From Phormidesmis sp963789215 (GTDB lineage: Bacteria > Cyanobacteriota > Cyanobacteriia > Phormidesmidales > Phormidesmidaceae), in assembly GCA_963789215.1 (NCBI GenBank), contig CAWBJY010000011.1, positions 868,001 through 932,000 of the forward strand: a stretch of DNA of 64,000 bases, read 5' to 3'. The notes beneath the pieces are model-generated. The model saw only the letters and a list, made by a program, of their open reading frames with translations, was not told the DNA's origin and ran no database searches. Below, in pieces: positions 26,223-35,507 of this stretch. The position numbers were made by a program, and so were the translations under genes. Every line of letters begins with the position of its first letter. Position 1 is the first letter of the stretch.

Positions 26223-26753
26223 ATGCGGGTAAAAAAGGCTTTTGCTGGGAGTATCATCACGCTTTTCGTCGCTGCGGGTTGTACTCCAACTGCACCTTCT
26301 ATCAATGCTACCGATCGCTCTAGCACTGACGATTCTGTGCCTGCGTCAGTATCTCTTGAAGGCGAGATGCCCACTGAAAGTAGCCGCGTAACGGCCATTG
26401 AGGCAAAGCCAGGAAATAACGGCTATAGCTTTGCGGTGACTGTAGAGAGTAGTGATACCGGGTGCGATCGCTACACAGACTGGTGGGAAGTGATAACCCC
26501 AGAAGGAGAGCTGCTATACCGGCGCATTTTGGCCCATAGCCACGTGGACGAGCAGCCGTTTACGCGCTCGGGTGGGCCGGTGGCCGTAGGTGAGAATGAG
26601 GTTGTGGTGCGATCGCACACAAATCCCGATGGCTATAGCGCTCAAGCAATGAAAGGCAGCGTCAACGAAGGTTTTAGCTCAACAGTTTTACCCGAAGATT
26701 TTGCCGCAGATCTTGCGGAAGCTGAACCGCAACCGAGCGGCTGCGCATTCTAA
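26223..26753 (+). CDS. Predicted lipoprotein, unknown function
   Basis: A 176-residue exported protein. The N-terminus MRVKKAFAGSIITLFVAAGC has a basic start, a hydrophobic core and a lipobox (VAAGC). A Thr/Ser-rich linker follows, then a compact domain with SFAVTVESSDTGCDRYTDWWEVITPEGELLYRRILAHSH, similar to the strand pattern seen in several cyanobacterial secreted proteins of unknown role. The final Cys in PSGCAF could pair with Cys in TGCDR. The frame opens at TTG 26220; ATG 26223 is preferred. It is convergent with the helicase gene, with only 13 bp between stops. Confidence 0.7.
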   Translation: MRVKKAFAGSIITLFVAAGCTPTAPSINATDRSSTDDSVPASVSLEGEMPTESSRVTAIEAKPGNNGYSFAVTVESSDTGCDRYTDWWEVITPEGELLYRRILAHSHVDEQPFTRSGGPVAVGENEVVVRSHTNPDGYSAQAMKGSVNEGFSSTVLPEDFAADLAEAEPQPSGCAF

Positions 26754-26766
26754 TGAGACTTTAGCC

Positions 26767-29430
26767 TTATTCGTTAGAAACAGGAAATCGGTTAATTAGA
26801 AATGCGGCTTGCCTTGCAGTGGTTCTTACTTCTGCGGATAAGTACGGAACATGTGGAATTTGCGAGAGTAAATCTAGCGTACGTCTCAAGATTCTGACGA
26901 TATCGCCTTCGTCTAGACTGGTGTTGTCGCAAAGCTCTTGCCACTCAGCTTCTAGTCCCCATTGCTCAACGATGGCAATTAGGTCGTAGTCTAGCCAGAC
27001 CGGAATTTGAATGTCCTGTCGGCGCTGTTCTTGGAAGATGCGGCGGCGCAGATTGCGTAAACCTTCTAGCGCTTCGATGACCGGAGCCGTTGGCTCGTAG
27101 CGAATCCAGGTGTCGGGGCGGTTGTTCTCCATGAGGATTCCGGCGCAGGCGGCGGCGAACTGCTGAGGTTCTAGCGCATCGAATTCGCCGGAGGCTAACG
27201 CTAGTCCTAGCCACAGCTCGTTATCGCCACGAATAGCGGCGCACATTTGGCCTAGCTCTGTGGGGCCGTCATCTTCTAAGCACTCAAAGTTTTCTAGTAT
27301 TTGCATGAGGCTAACGAACTCTAGCCAGTAGCGGTGGGTTTGGTTGTCGTACTTTTGGGTGCGATCGCTTAACTCTTCTAGCAATCTTCTCAATCGCTTT
27401 TGCTGCTTTACGACCGCCTTCGGATTCGACAGCTTACCTACCGGATTTTCACTAAGCTTCGCCTTTACTGCCTCCACTTTATCTCTTTGCGCCTTGACTT
27501 CAGGGGCTTGTTCTTCTAAATCGGGTAGCTGCGGCATCTGAGCAATAACAGCCGCTGTGGCCTCGTCTCCTTTTCGAGACTTGCCGGGTGCTGCCACCAA
27601 ATCAGAGGGCGGCGTCAGATCGTCTGCTGCTCGAATGCGCTGCTGGTCGCCGTACAGCATAGCTACATCTTTTACGGTGACCACGTACCAACGGTTGTCT
27701 TCTCCTAAGCACACCAAAAAAGGAAACTGTCCTGGCCCAGGGACTTTACTCACTAACACTGCTTTTAGCGGAGCAGCCACCTTTACGTTCTTTCCCTTTA
27801 GGGCTAACAGCGTTCCACTCATGGCAAAGGAGGCCGCCACCGGATCGCCGCCGCCTAACGTTTCTTCTGCCTGCTTCTCCAAAATGTTCAAAAGCCTATC
27901 TTCTTCTCTAAGCCAGCCGCGCAGCTTCTCGTATTCTGCTAGGGCCGTATCATCTATATAAGCCAGCTGATCTTGCAAAATGGCAATCTCTGTTTCTACT
28001 GACTCTATTCCCTGTCGCTGGGGCGCTAAATGCAGCGTTGCTAAATACTGGCCAAAGCTCCGCTCAATTAGCTCTTGCGCTTCTTCTACGGTGTGAATCT
28101 GCAACAGGTTTAGCACCATGCCGTAGCTCGGCGTAAACTGACTCACCAGCGGATCGGGGGGTGATAATGCTAGCCTCGAAGCTTCTTTTGCGCCTTCAAA
28201 AGGAGACTCCACCGTAACAACATGGCCCTCTGCGTCCATGCCTCGGCGGCCCGCGCGGCCCGACATCTGCAAAAACTCAGAGGCGTGAAGCAGGCGGTGC
28301 CCTTCGTCCGTGCGCTTCGATAGGCTTGCAATTACGGTTGTTCGAGCAGGCATGTTGATTCCAGCAGCGAGCGTTTCTGTTGCAAAAACAACTTTGATCA
28401 GTCCCGACTGAAAAAGCTCTTCTACCAAACTCTTCCACGCAGGCAAAATACCCGCATGATGAGCGGCAATGCCTCTGTAAAGCGGGTCTAGCTGATTCGC
28501 TCGAATGGCGTCCGGGTTGCGAGAAATAAACGCATCAATCCGCCGCTTGAGCAGTTCGGCCTCTGCTTGAGTCACTAAGTTTAAGTGCGCCACTGACTGC
28601 ACCGACTTGTCGCATCCTTTGCGGCTAAAGATGAAGTAAATAGCGGGCAGCATGTCCTTTTGTTGGAGCTTGCCCACAATGTCGGGAAGGGTGGGGCCAG
28701 AAACCTGTTTCTTTTGTCCGCGCTGGCGGCGGGGCGGTTTGCGACGGCCCTTTAGCTTCGAATGAATGGCATTATCCGACTCGTTTAGCAGCGGAAAGAT
28801 GCCTTTTTCTACTGCAAAGTGAAAGTTAAGCGGGACGGGACGGTAGTCGGAGTAGATGAGCTTTGTCGGGCCATGGACTTCGCTAATCCAGTCGGTAAGC
28901 TGACCGCCGTTGGCGACCGTGGCAGAAAGGCCCACCAGCTGAATTTCGGGCGGGCAATAGATAACGGATTCTTCCCAGACGGTGCCGCGCTGCCGGTCGT
29001 TCATGTAGTGGCATTCGTCTAGGACGACGGCCTGTACGTCCATAAGGGAGGTGCCTACTTGCCCAATGCTGGTGCCGTAGAGCATGTTGCGAAAAATCTC
29101 TGTGGTCATCACCACGATGGGCGCGTCGCGGTTGATGGAGGTGTCGCCTGTGAGCAGACCGACGTTTTCTTCGCCGAAAATGCGCTGAAAATCTCTGAGT
29201 TTTTGGTTAGAAAGGGCTTTGAGCGGAGTGGTGTAGAAGACCCGGCGACCCAGTTCTAAGGCGCGATGGATGGCATATTCACCCACTAGCGTTTTACCGG
29301 AGCCAGTGGGCGCACAGACGATGACGGATTCGCCTTTGTTAAGCGCGGCGATCGCATCTAGTTGAAAGTCGTCTAGCTGAAAGGGGAAAAGAGCTTCAGG
29401 CGCTAACACAGGCAGTCGGGTAAAGGACAA
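26767..29430 (-). CDS. Ski2/Mtr4-like DEAD/DExH RNA helicase with DSHCT domain
   Basis: An 887-residue superfamily 2 helicase. Q-motif/motif I: FQLDDFQLDAIAAL and APTGSGKTLVGEYA; motif II: DECH; motif III: GLSATVAN; motif VI: QMSGRAGRRGMD. The C-terminal DSHCT helical domain (from about 690) includes LEDDGPTELGQMCAAIRGDNELWLGLALASGEFDAL. A 150-residue insertion with KLKGRRKPPRRQRGQKK lies between the two RecA domains. The family unwinds RNA for decay or processing; cyanobacterial members are related to HelY and to plant ISE2, and the exact RNA target is unknown. It is monocistronic. Confidence 0.92.
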   Translation of the reverse strand: MSFTRLPVLAPEALFPFQLDDFQLDAIAALNKGESVIVCAPTGSGKTLVGEYAIHRALELGRRVFYTTPLKALSNQKLRDFQRIFGEENVGLLTGDTSINRDAPIVVMTTEIFRNMLYGTSIGQVGTSLMDVQAVVLDECHYMNDRQRGTVWEESVIYCPPEIQLVGLSATVANGGQLTDWISEVHGPTKLIYSDYRPVPLNFHFAVEKGIFPLLNESDNAIHSKLKGRRKPPRRQRGQKKQVSGPTLPDIVGKLQQKDMLPAIYFIFSRKGCDKSVQSVAHLNLVTQAEAELLKRRIDAFISRNPDAIRANQLDPLYRGIAAHHAGILPAWKSLVEELFQSGLIKVVFATETLAAGINMPARTTVIASLSKRTDEGHRLLHASEFLQMSGRAGRRGMDAEGHVVTVESPFEGAKEASRLALSPPDPLVSQFTPSYGMVLNLLQIHTVEEAQELIERSFGQYLATLHLAPQRQGIESVETEIAILQDQLAYIDDTALAEYEKLRGWLREEDRLLNILEKQAEETLGGGDPVAASFAMSGTLLALKGKNVKVAAPLKAVLVSKVPGPGQFPFLVCLGEDNRWYVVTVKDVAMLYGDQQRIRAADDLTPPSDLVAAPGKSRKGDEATAAVIAQMPQLPDLEEQAPEVKAQRDKVEAVKAKLSENPVGKLSNPKAVVKQQKRLRRLLEELSDRTQKYDNQTHRYWLEFVSLMQILENFECLEDDGPTELGQMCAAIRGDNELWLGLALASGEFDALEPQQFAAACAGILMENNRPDTWIRYEPTAPVIEALEGLRNLRRRIFQEQRRQDIQIPVWLDYDLIAIVEQWGLEAEWQELCDNTSLDEGDIVRILRRTLDLLSQIPHVPYLSAEVRTTARQAAFLINRFPVSNE

Positions 29431-29538
29431 TTCCTCTATTGTGCCAGTCCTTGCAGAGTCTGAGCGAAAGTCGGCGTTAACGTTACTGAAATTCGATATC
29501 GCTAGCGCCTATCGTTTGCTTATCGTTTGCCTGTTGTC

Positions 29539-30228
29539 CTAAGGGTTTAGCTGCTGAATGTGTTCGTTTAGGAAAGCGAGCGATCGCGCCCAAGCCTTGT
29601 CTTTTGCTGCTGCGTCATAGCTGTCGCCGGTCTCATTCCCAAATGCATGTTCCGCCCCTTCGTAGCGATAAAAGTCGTAGTCCACGTCACCCGCTTTAAG
29701 CTTCTCTTCTAGCGCGTCTACGGCCTTTGGCGGAAAGAAGCTATCGGCAGTGCCGAAATGCCCTTGCACCGGAATACTGATTGTACTAGGATCGCCACCT
29801 TCTTCGGGCGGGACGCCGTACCAGCTAATCGCGGCTTGAATCTCTTCAGAAAGGTGGATGGCCGAGAGCATCGTAAGAATGCCGCCCATGCAGAATCCCA
29901 TTACCGCCACCTGCGAGCTATGCGTTTTCTTCAGGTACTGCACTGCACCGTGAATATCCTGGTCGGTCGCGTCGTTAAAGTCCAGGTCTTCCATTTTATG
30001 CTGGGCTTCGGCCTGCTCTAGGGTCACATCGCCTCTGTACAAATCGGGGACTAAAACGCGGAAGCCCTGTTCAACCAGATCGTCGGCCATTCCCTTAATC
30101 TGATCGTTCAGGCCCCACCATTCTTGAATAAGCACAACGCCCGGAGCCGTTTTACCTTCACTCGGTTCGCTGTAGTAACCAGAACAGTCTTTTCCATCGG
30201 GTCGTTGAAACGCGATCATCTCAGCCAT
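29539..30228 (-). CDS. Dienelactone hydrolase family protein
   Basis: A 229-residue alpha/beta hydrolase. The nucleophile Cys is in VMGFCMGG, the Asp in HFGTADSFFPP and the His in GAEHAFGNET, i.e. the DLH Cys-Asp-His triad. GVVLIQEWWGLNDQIK is the family N-terminal block. Physiological substrates in cyanobacteria are not known. It follows the DJ-1/PfpI gene on the same strand, separated by a hairpin at 30317-30346. Confidence 0.92.
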   Translation of the reverse strand: MAEMIAFQRPDGKDCSGYYSEPSEGKTAPGVVLIQEWWGLNDQIKGMADDLVEQGFRVLVPDLYRGDVTLEQAEAQHKMEDLDFNDATDQDIHGAVQYLKKTHSSQVAVMGFCMGGILTMLSAIHLSEEIQAAISWYGVPPEEGGDPSTISIPVQGHFGTADSFFPPKAVDALEEKLKAGDVDYDFYRYEGAEHAFGNETGDSYDAAAKDKAWARSLAFLNEHIQQLNP

Positions 30229-30316
30229 CTACAAAGCCTCTGCTTCTCTGTATACTTTTTTACTGCGTACTTCTTTGCTGTGTATTCTTGAACCTAACCA
30301 ACATTAGACCAATCAA

Positions 30317-30346
30317 CAGTAGGGCACAAAGCTTCATGCCCTACTG
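30317..30346 (-). terminator. Hairpin after the DJ-1/PfpI gene
   Basis: CAGTAGGGCA (30317-30326) and TGCCCTACTG (30337-30346) form a perfect 10-bp stem with a 10-nt loop, beginning 10 bp after the stop codon of the PfpI gene in its own orientation. The following T content is low (TTGATT), so termination may be partial. Confidence 0.55.
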
Positions 30347-30355
30347 CGAACCGCG

Positions 30356-30898
30356 CTAGGCTTTGGCGAATTCTTCAATCGCCTTGCTACAAAACGCGTC
30401 TAAATCGTCTGGATTTCGACTGGTAATTAAGCCTTGATCTACATGCACGGTTTCATCAACCCAGGTGCCGCCCGCATTGCGAATATCGGTTTGGATGCTA
30501 GGAAAAGAGGTAAGCGTGCGCCCTTTGACCACATCTGCCTCTACAAGCGTCCAGGGGCCGTGGCAAATTGCTGCAACCGGTTTGGACTGTTCGACAAAGG
30601 CTTTGACGAAGTTAACGGCGGCAGAGTGGGTGCGTAAAGTATCTGGGTTGGCAACGCCGCCCGGAAGCACCAAAGCCGCATAGTCAGACGGGTTGGCTTC
30701 TGTTAGAGTTTTGTCTACTGCGAACTCGTCTGCTTTATCTAAATGGTTGAACCCTTGAATTTTGCCGGATTCTAAAGAGACTAGCTCCACCGTGGCTCCA
30801 GCCGATTTGATGGCCTCCCAGGGCTGAGTTAGCTCTACCTGTTCAAATCCATCGGTCGCCAAAAATGCAATCTTTTTACCATTAAGCTGGTCGGACAT
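30356..30898 (-). CDS. DJ-1/PfpI family protein (YhbO-type)
   Basis: A 180-residue glutamine-amidotransferase-fold protein. The nucleophilic Cys is in VAAICHGPWTLVEA (nucleophile elbow), and the conserved acidic residue is in EQVELTQPWEAIK. Related proteins are described as stress-inducible proteases, glyoxalases or protein deglycases; the activity remains debated. The C-terminus SRNPDDLDAFCSKAIEE is typical of the PfpI subgroup. It is flanked by other stress genes on the same strand (OsmC upstream, dienelactone hydrolase downstream). Confidence 0.9.
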   Translation of the reverse strand: MSDQLNGKKIAFLATDGFEQVELTQPWEAIKSAGATVELVSLESGKIQGFNHLDKADEFAVDKTLTEANPSDYAALVLPGGVANPDTLRTHSAAVNFVKAFVEQSKPVAAICHGPWTLVEADVVKGRTLTSFPSIQTDIRNAGGTWVDETVHVDQGLITSRNPDDLDAFCSKAIEEFAKA

Positions 30899-30950
30899 TC
30901 AGTCATCTCTCCTTTTTCGTTCGTTTTGTTCTGCTATATTGTCTTTCTAT

Positions 30951-31376
30951 TTACTTCTCTAGCACTACCTCTAAAGAAATATCGGCATTAAACAATCTAG
31001 AAATTGGACAGTTCTCTTTTGCTGTGTTCGCAACTTTTTTGAAAGTTGCTTCGTCTGCGCCTGGCAGCTTGCCCGTAATCTTTAGCTGAATCTGAGAAAC
31101 TTCAGGCTCATTGCCTTCTGTGCTCAGCGTGACTGTGGCTACGGTTTCTAGTTTTTCGGGTGTGATGTCCTCATCGCCTAGGCCATCGGCTACTGCCATC
31201 GTAAAGCAGGCCGCGTGGGCTGCTGCAATCAGTTCTTCAGGGTTGGTGCCGGGGTTATTCTCAAAGCGAGTGCCAAAGGTATATACAGACTCATTGAGCG
31301 CTTTGCTTTCGGTGGTAATTTTACCTTCGCCTTGCTTGAGGCTACCTTGCCAAACAACGGTTGATTTACTATCCAT
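30951..31376 (-). CDS. OsmC family peroxiredoxin-like protein
   Basis: A 141-residue thiol peroxidase-fold protein that reduces organic hydroperoxides. The two redox Cys are in AHAACFTMAVADGLG (about 59) and AKENCPISRLF (about 126), the OsmC spacing. Length is normal, and the start ATG has AGGAG close upstream. It lies 52 bp before the PfpI gene and is divergent from the HhoA-type protease, all fitting an oxidative-stress neighbourhood. Confidence 0.92.
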   Translation of the reverse strand: MDSKSTVVWQGSLKQGEGKITTESKALNESVYTFGTRFENNPGTNPEELIAAAHAACFTMAVADGLGDEDITPEKLETVATVTLSTEGNEPEVSQIQLKITGKLPGADEATFKKVANTAKENCPISRLFNADISLEVVLEK

Positions 31377-31524
31377 AAAAGGACTCCTTTTTGTGCTTTA
31401 GTACTCTTCCAATAGACCACATAGAGCCTTTCGATCCATCCTTCACAAGATAGTCATATTGCTGCAACACCATTGTCAAATGAGATGAATACAGTAAGGG
31501 TGTTCGCTTTATATGTAAGGTTTA

Positions 31525-32808
31525 ATGTCTGATAATCGCTCTGTAGAGACCTCTCGTTATCCGTCTGGAAGGACAAATTTGTTTGGCAGAAAGCTGGCGA
31601 CTTCGATGGCGCTGGTGATGCTAGGGGCCGGTACGGCTACGGGCGTTCACTATGCGCTAGACAGCCATGCGCTAGAAAGCCGTGCGCTAGAAAATGGATC
31701 TGCTCCGGTCGCGGCGACGCAGCCAGCTTACAGCGCTGTGAATACAAGTTTGGCACTGCCCGCTGAAAGCAGCTCTGTGGCTGAAGTGGTTCAGGCAGTA
31801 GGCCCGGCTGTTGTGCGGATTAACGCCTCTCGTACGGTCTCTAGTCAACCCTCGAATTTGCCCTCTGGTATTCCCGATAGCTTCCGCCGTTTCTTTGGCG
31901 ACGATGCCTTTCCGGGGGGCGCTCAAGGGCCTCAGGGTGGGCCTTCAGAAAGAACGCAGAGCGGCGTAGGATCGGGCTTTATTGTGAGTGAAGATGGCCG
32001 CGTGCTGACGAATGCCCATGTGGTTGAGGGCGCGGATACGGTGCAGGTGACGCTAAAAGATGGGCGTAGCTTTGAGGGTAAAGTGCTAGGCGCAGACCCG
32101 GTGACGGATGTCGCGGTGATTGATATTGAGGCGAATGATTTGCCGACGGTGAAGATGAATGAGGCTGAGCTGATGCCGGGTGAAACTGCGATCGCAATTG
32201 GTAATCCTTTAGGCTTAGATAACACCGTTACAGTTGGCATTATCAGCGCGACCGGTCGGACAAGCGGCCAGGTGGGTATTGCAGACAAGCGAGTGAACTT
32301 TATTCAGACGGATGCAGCGATTAATCCGGGTAATTCGGGCGGGCCACTGCTAAACGCAAGAGGCGAAGTGGTGGGCATGAACACCGCGATTATCAGCGGT
32401 GCGCAGGGATTGGGCTTTGCGATTCCGGTGGAAACCGTGCAGCGAATTTCGAGTCAGCTAGTCGCTGATGGCAAAGTAGAGCATCCGTTTATCGGCATCC
32501 AGATGGTGGATCTTTCGCCTGCGCTACGCGAGTCTGTAAACGCAGATCCTAATCGTGGCTTTACGGTGGAGTCTGACGATGGTGTGCTAGTCGCTGAGGT
32601 CGTGCCGGGTTCGCCTGCGGCTAAGGCCGGGCTGCGCTCTGGTGACGTAGTGCGTCAGGTAAACGGTAAGAGCATTAAGACCGGACAGGAAGTGCAAGAT
32701 GCGGTGGAATCTAACGGATTGCAGCGCGATTTGAAGCTGCAAGTTGAGCGCAGCGGCGCGTCGGAGACGGTTTCTTTGCGGCCTGAGCCTTTGCCTGAGC
32801 AAGGCTAG
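31525..32808 (+). CDS. HtrA/Deg-type periplasmic serine protease (HhoA/HhoB/HtrA family)
   Basis: A 427-residue protein: an N-terminal membrane or signal segment (LATSMALVMLGAGTATGVHYAL), trypsin-like domain and one C-terminal PDZ domain. The catalytic triad is His in LTNAHVVEG, Asp in PVTDVAVIDI and Ser in NPGNSGGPLLNA. PDZ: VVPGSPAAKAGLRSGDVVRQVNG. A Gly/Pro-rich stretch precedes the protease domain. It acts on misfolded periplasmic or thylakoid lumen proteins. ATG 31525 is preceded by AAGG. Which of the three cyanobacterial paralogues it is cannot be told from one sequence. Confidence 0.93.
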   Translation: MSDNRSVETSRYPSGRTNLFGRKLATSMALVMLGAGTATGVHYALDSHALESRALENGSAPVAATQPAYSAVNTSLALPAESSSVAEVVQAVGPAVVRINASRTVSSQPSNLPSGIPDSFRRFFGDDAFPGGAQGPQGGPSERTQSGVGSGFIVSEDGRVLTNAHVVEGADTVQVTLKDGRSFEGKVLGADPVTDVAVIDIEANDLPTVKMNEAELMPGETAIAIGNPLGLDNTVTVGIISATGRTSGQVGIADKRVNFIQTDAAINPGNSGGPLLNARGEVVGMNTAIISGAQGLGFAIPVETVQRISSQLVADGKVEHPFIGIQMVDLSPALRESVNADPNRGFTVESDDGVLVAEVVPGSPAAKAGLRSGDVVRQVNGKSIKTGQEVQDAVESNGLQRDLKLQVERSGASETVSLRPEPLPEQG

Positions 32809-32915
32809 AGTACGGCTTTGCTGTAGAAGAGGTGTGCGTCGCGCTTTGAATAGATATCTCAAGAATTACTTAGTCTCAACTAGCTAATCAACTGCAACAA
32901 GAACGGGAACTTGAT

Positions 32916-32959
32916 GCTTGTAACTCAAGTGCTAGAGCGATCGCACTTGAGTTACAAGC
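32916..32959. repeat. Perfect 17-bp inverted repeat in the HhoA-alpha/beta-hydrolase spacer
   Basis: GCTTGTAACTCAAGTGC (32916-32932) and its exact complement (32943-32959) flank a 10-nt loop containing GATC. No T-tract follows, so it is not a standard terminator. It sits 108 bp after the protease stop, within a 740-bp spacer (32809-33548) whose only other recognisable content is an IS21-like remnant. It could be a small mobile-element relic or a hairpin that stabilises mRNA. Confidence 0.65.
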
Positions 32960-33036
32960 TGATGATCTCCTCTTTGCAATAAGTTCAAATGCTGATGAGC
33001 GAAACCTTTGCCAGAAAGGTGTTTCAGCCTTAAAGG

Positions 33037-33348
33037 TCAAAATTTCTCCATGGCTATATAAGGACATTTTCCTGATTCTATGCGTTGGCCGCTACGTCTC
33101 GATATTTGCGCCAACGCAGCGGCTTCCACCTGCGTGACGCCGGTCTCTTTTGCATGCATATATACCTGTCTCTGATAACTTTGGATGACTGACACTAGAC
33201 GCTTTCCCTTTTCGCATTTGGGTTCTGCTCTAGTGTCTTTTCTCCAGATTAGGTTAATCAATATCTTTTGCGCGAATCGTATGAGTAGTGTCCGAGCGCA
33301 GCAAACACGAAGAAGATAGGACAAGATACGTGTGTGTGAAGCAAGCAA
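33037..33348 (-). pseudogene. Remnant of an IS21-like (IstA) transposase N-terminus
   Basis: A 103-codon frame whose last third reads SYQRQVYMHAKETG followed by VTQVEAAALAQISRRSGQRI, matching the N-terminal helix-turn-helix of IS21-type transposases. The match runs out after about 45 residues, and no catalytic DDE domain follows on either strand. The first 60 codons have no similarity I recognise. The element's ends cannot be defined. From 33349 to 33548 nothing else is seen apart from the promoter region of the next gene. Confidence 0.5.
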
Positions 33349-33548
33349 GGCTATAAATACTACGCGCTACAGAATCTCTCTTCAGAATTAGACCAGCTGG
33401 TAAATTACCCTTTCTAGAGATAGGGTGATGATTTTTTACACCTCTTGTACAGTGGTTGTGGATAAAAATACCAAATAGAAACTTGTTTATATCAGCTACT
33501 AAAAGCTATAACGAGTTAGCGCGTGATCCATGACTACAAGGAGAGAAG

Positions 33549-34370
33549 ATGCCTTACATTACAACTAAAGATAACGTCAAGCTGTACGTAAAAGACTGGG
33601 GAGAAGGTCGTCCGGTTATTTTTCTCCACGGCTGGCCGCTTTCTGCCGATGCTTGGGATGACCATGCAATGGCAGTTGCTAAAGCCGGATATCGGGCAAT
33701 TGCTTACGACCGTCGAGGCTTTGGTCGATCCGAACAGCCTTGGGAGGGCTACAACTATGACAATATGTCAGATGACTTAGCTGCCGTGATCGAGGAAACG
33801 AAGGCAACAGATGCAACGATTGTTGGATTTTCTATGGGCGGAGGAGAAGTTGCCCGCTATATGTCTCGCCACGATGGTAATAACGTTGTTCAGGCTGGGC
33901 TAATCTCATCTGTTGTTCCTTACATGCTCAAAACACCAGATAATCCTGAAGGTACAGAGCAGGAAGTGTTTGATCGAATGGCTGAAGGCATGAAGCGCGA
34001 TCGGGCTCACTTCTTTGCTGGCTTTTTTCAAGACTTCTATGGTGTGGATTTTGCGCTTAACCCACCGCATAAAGAGATTCTAGAATGGAGTCGTACCGTT
34101 TCTATGCAAGCGAGTCTCAAAGCAACGCTCGACTGTGCCGAAGCCTTCGCCACTACGGATTTTCGTCCAGACCTTTCAGCTTTTAATGTGCCTACGCTGA
34201 TCATTCACGGTACGAAGGATAAAACTGTTCCTATAGAAGCCGCTGGACGTGCTGCAGCGGCAGGAATTTCTCAATCTAAATACATAGAGTATGAGGGTGC
34301 ACCCCATGCCCTAATCGCTACTCGCAAGGAGCAATTTATCAAAGATCTACTTGATTTTTTGAAAAACTAG
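33549..34370 (+). CDS. Alpha/beta hydrolase of the non-heme haloperoxidase/arylesterase type
   Basis: A 273-residue hydrolase. Oxyanion region FLHGWPLSADAWDD, nucleophile elbow VGFSMGGGEVARY (Ser), acid in HGTKDKTVPIEAAG (Asp) and His in YEGAPHALIATRKEQF. The sequence follows cofactor-free 'chloroperoxidase' esterases, whose natural reaction is ester or lactone hydrolysis. GGAGAG (33540-33545) is a good ribosome site before ATG 33549. It is monocistronic, and base composition resembles its neighbours. Confidence 0.92.
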   Translation: MPYITTKDNVKLYVKDWGEGRPVIFLHGWPLSADAWDDHAMAVAKAGYRAIAYDRRGFGRSEQPWEGYNYDNMSDDLAAVIEETKATDATIVGFSMGGGEVARYMSRHDGNNVVQAGLISSVVPYMLKTPDNPEGTEQEVFDRMAEGMKRDRAHFFAGFFQDFYGVDFALNPPHKEILEWSRTVSMQASLKATLDCAEAFATTDFRPDLSAFNVPTLIIHGTKDKTVPIEAAGRAAAAGISQSKYIEYEGAPHALIATRKEQFIKDLLDFLKN

Positions 34371-34739
34371 ATACTAACTAGTAGGCTGTCTTTAAGTGAG
34401 GTTGTCTCGTAGCTTCTTCAGCTCTTTGAGAATCATGAGCTGAGACATTAAGTCGGGGCACTCTTACTTCTTCTACTCTCCTATCTCTGAGGTCAGTATC
34501 GCTGGTCGTGAGTCAGCAAAAGAGTTGAAGCCGATGACGGCTACTCGGGCGGTAATTCTAGTCTGTTCCCACGGAGGGATGACACAACAGCTACAACAGC
34601 TATAAGCTAGCTAGTCGCCCCTGAAAAACCTCAAAGGTCTTCGCGATCGCCTACGGCAAGCATTGCTATCGGCTATACCGTCTGGGATATAAGATGCCGC
34701 TGTTTTAATGGCCGTTAATCCTGGCGATTGATACTTGTA
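34371..34739. other. Intergenic region between alpha/beta hydrolase and DUF547 genes
   Basis: These genes are convergent, yet 369 bp lie between them and no clear terminator is seen. An open + strand frame of about 45 codons (34467-34601, YFFYSPISEVSIAGRESA... SHGGMTQQ) lacks a start and may be a decayed gene end. Nothing else was recognised. Confidence 0.3.
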
Positions 34740-35456
34740 TCAACTCCTGTCGTTGAGCTGCCAACTGTAAGGCAAGTACTCTATCTGAGCAGAAGGTAGC
34801 ATTGGTTGATCGCTGTATTGCTGAATGTATTCGGTTACAGAATGAGCGGCAGCGACGAAATCTTCTCCATACCATTTAAATATTTTGCTGCAATAGAGAG
34901 TGTTGTTTTGCGCGTCGTAGCGGACTTTTTCTGGATTGCGGATAAACTGCTGGGCATCTTGTTCTAGCTGTTCGCGGACTTTATCGGGCCAGTAGGCTTC
35001 GTTGCGTAGCTGCGGGCAGCCGGAAGAGGCGCAGACAAGGGCAAAGTGAATGCGCGGCTCGGAGAATATTTTGCGTAGGAGATTGTGTTCTATATCGTCT
35101 AGGCTGAGCTTTTGATTGTTTAGCTCGTAGAGGTTGCTAGAAAAGAACAGCTTGAAGGCGAGCCAGTTGGGAACGCCCAGAATAGTCGGGCGGATAGATT
35201 CGATGGGATATTTTTCTAGAACTTGCCGGATGGTAAGCGCGTTGTAGAGGTTGAGGAGTAGGGCTAAACCAGTATTGGGGTCTAGAGCGTCGAGGTTTGC
35301 GGTTTGGAGGGAGATAAGCCAAGTTTTTAGTTGGGCGATCGCACTTTCATCAGCCTGCCACCGTCGATAATCCACTAACCCTTGTTCATTAACGTAATTA
35401 GTAAGCAGTTGGTGCCAGGGTTCAAAGTCTAGTCTGAGACTAATCATCTCATTCAT
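34740..35456 (-). CDS. DUF547 domain-containing protein
   Basis: A 238-residue protein matching DUF547: WHQLLTNYVNEQGLVDYRRW at the start, LALLLNLYNALTIRQVLEKYPIESI, DDIEHNLLRKIF, IHFALVCASSGCPQLRNEAY with the conserved SxGCP, and ILFKW-like IFKWYGEDF. The structure is distantly papain/NlpC-like, but catalytic function is unproven. No signal peptide is visible. It is separate from the following TA pair by 51 bp on the same strand. Confidence 0.9.
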   Translation of the reverse strand: MNEMISLRLDFEPWHQLLTNYVNEQGLVDYRRWQADESAIAQLKTWLISLQTANLDALDPNTGLALLLNLYNALTIRQVLEKYPIESIRPTILGVPNWLAFKLFFSSNLYELNNQKLSLDDIEHNLLRKIFSEPRIHFALVCASSGCPQLRNEAYWPDKVREQLEQDAQQFIRNPEKVRYDAQNNTLYCSKIFKWYGEDFVAAAHSVTEYIQQYSDQPMLPSAQIEYLPYSWQLNDRS

Positions 35457-35507
35457 ACTTCACTTTTCTCTTAGTTTTGTTGAAACAACAGACTGTAAAA
35501 ACTATCT

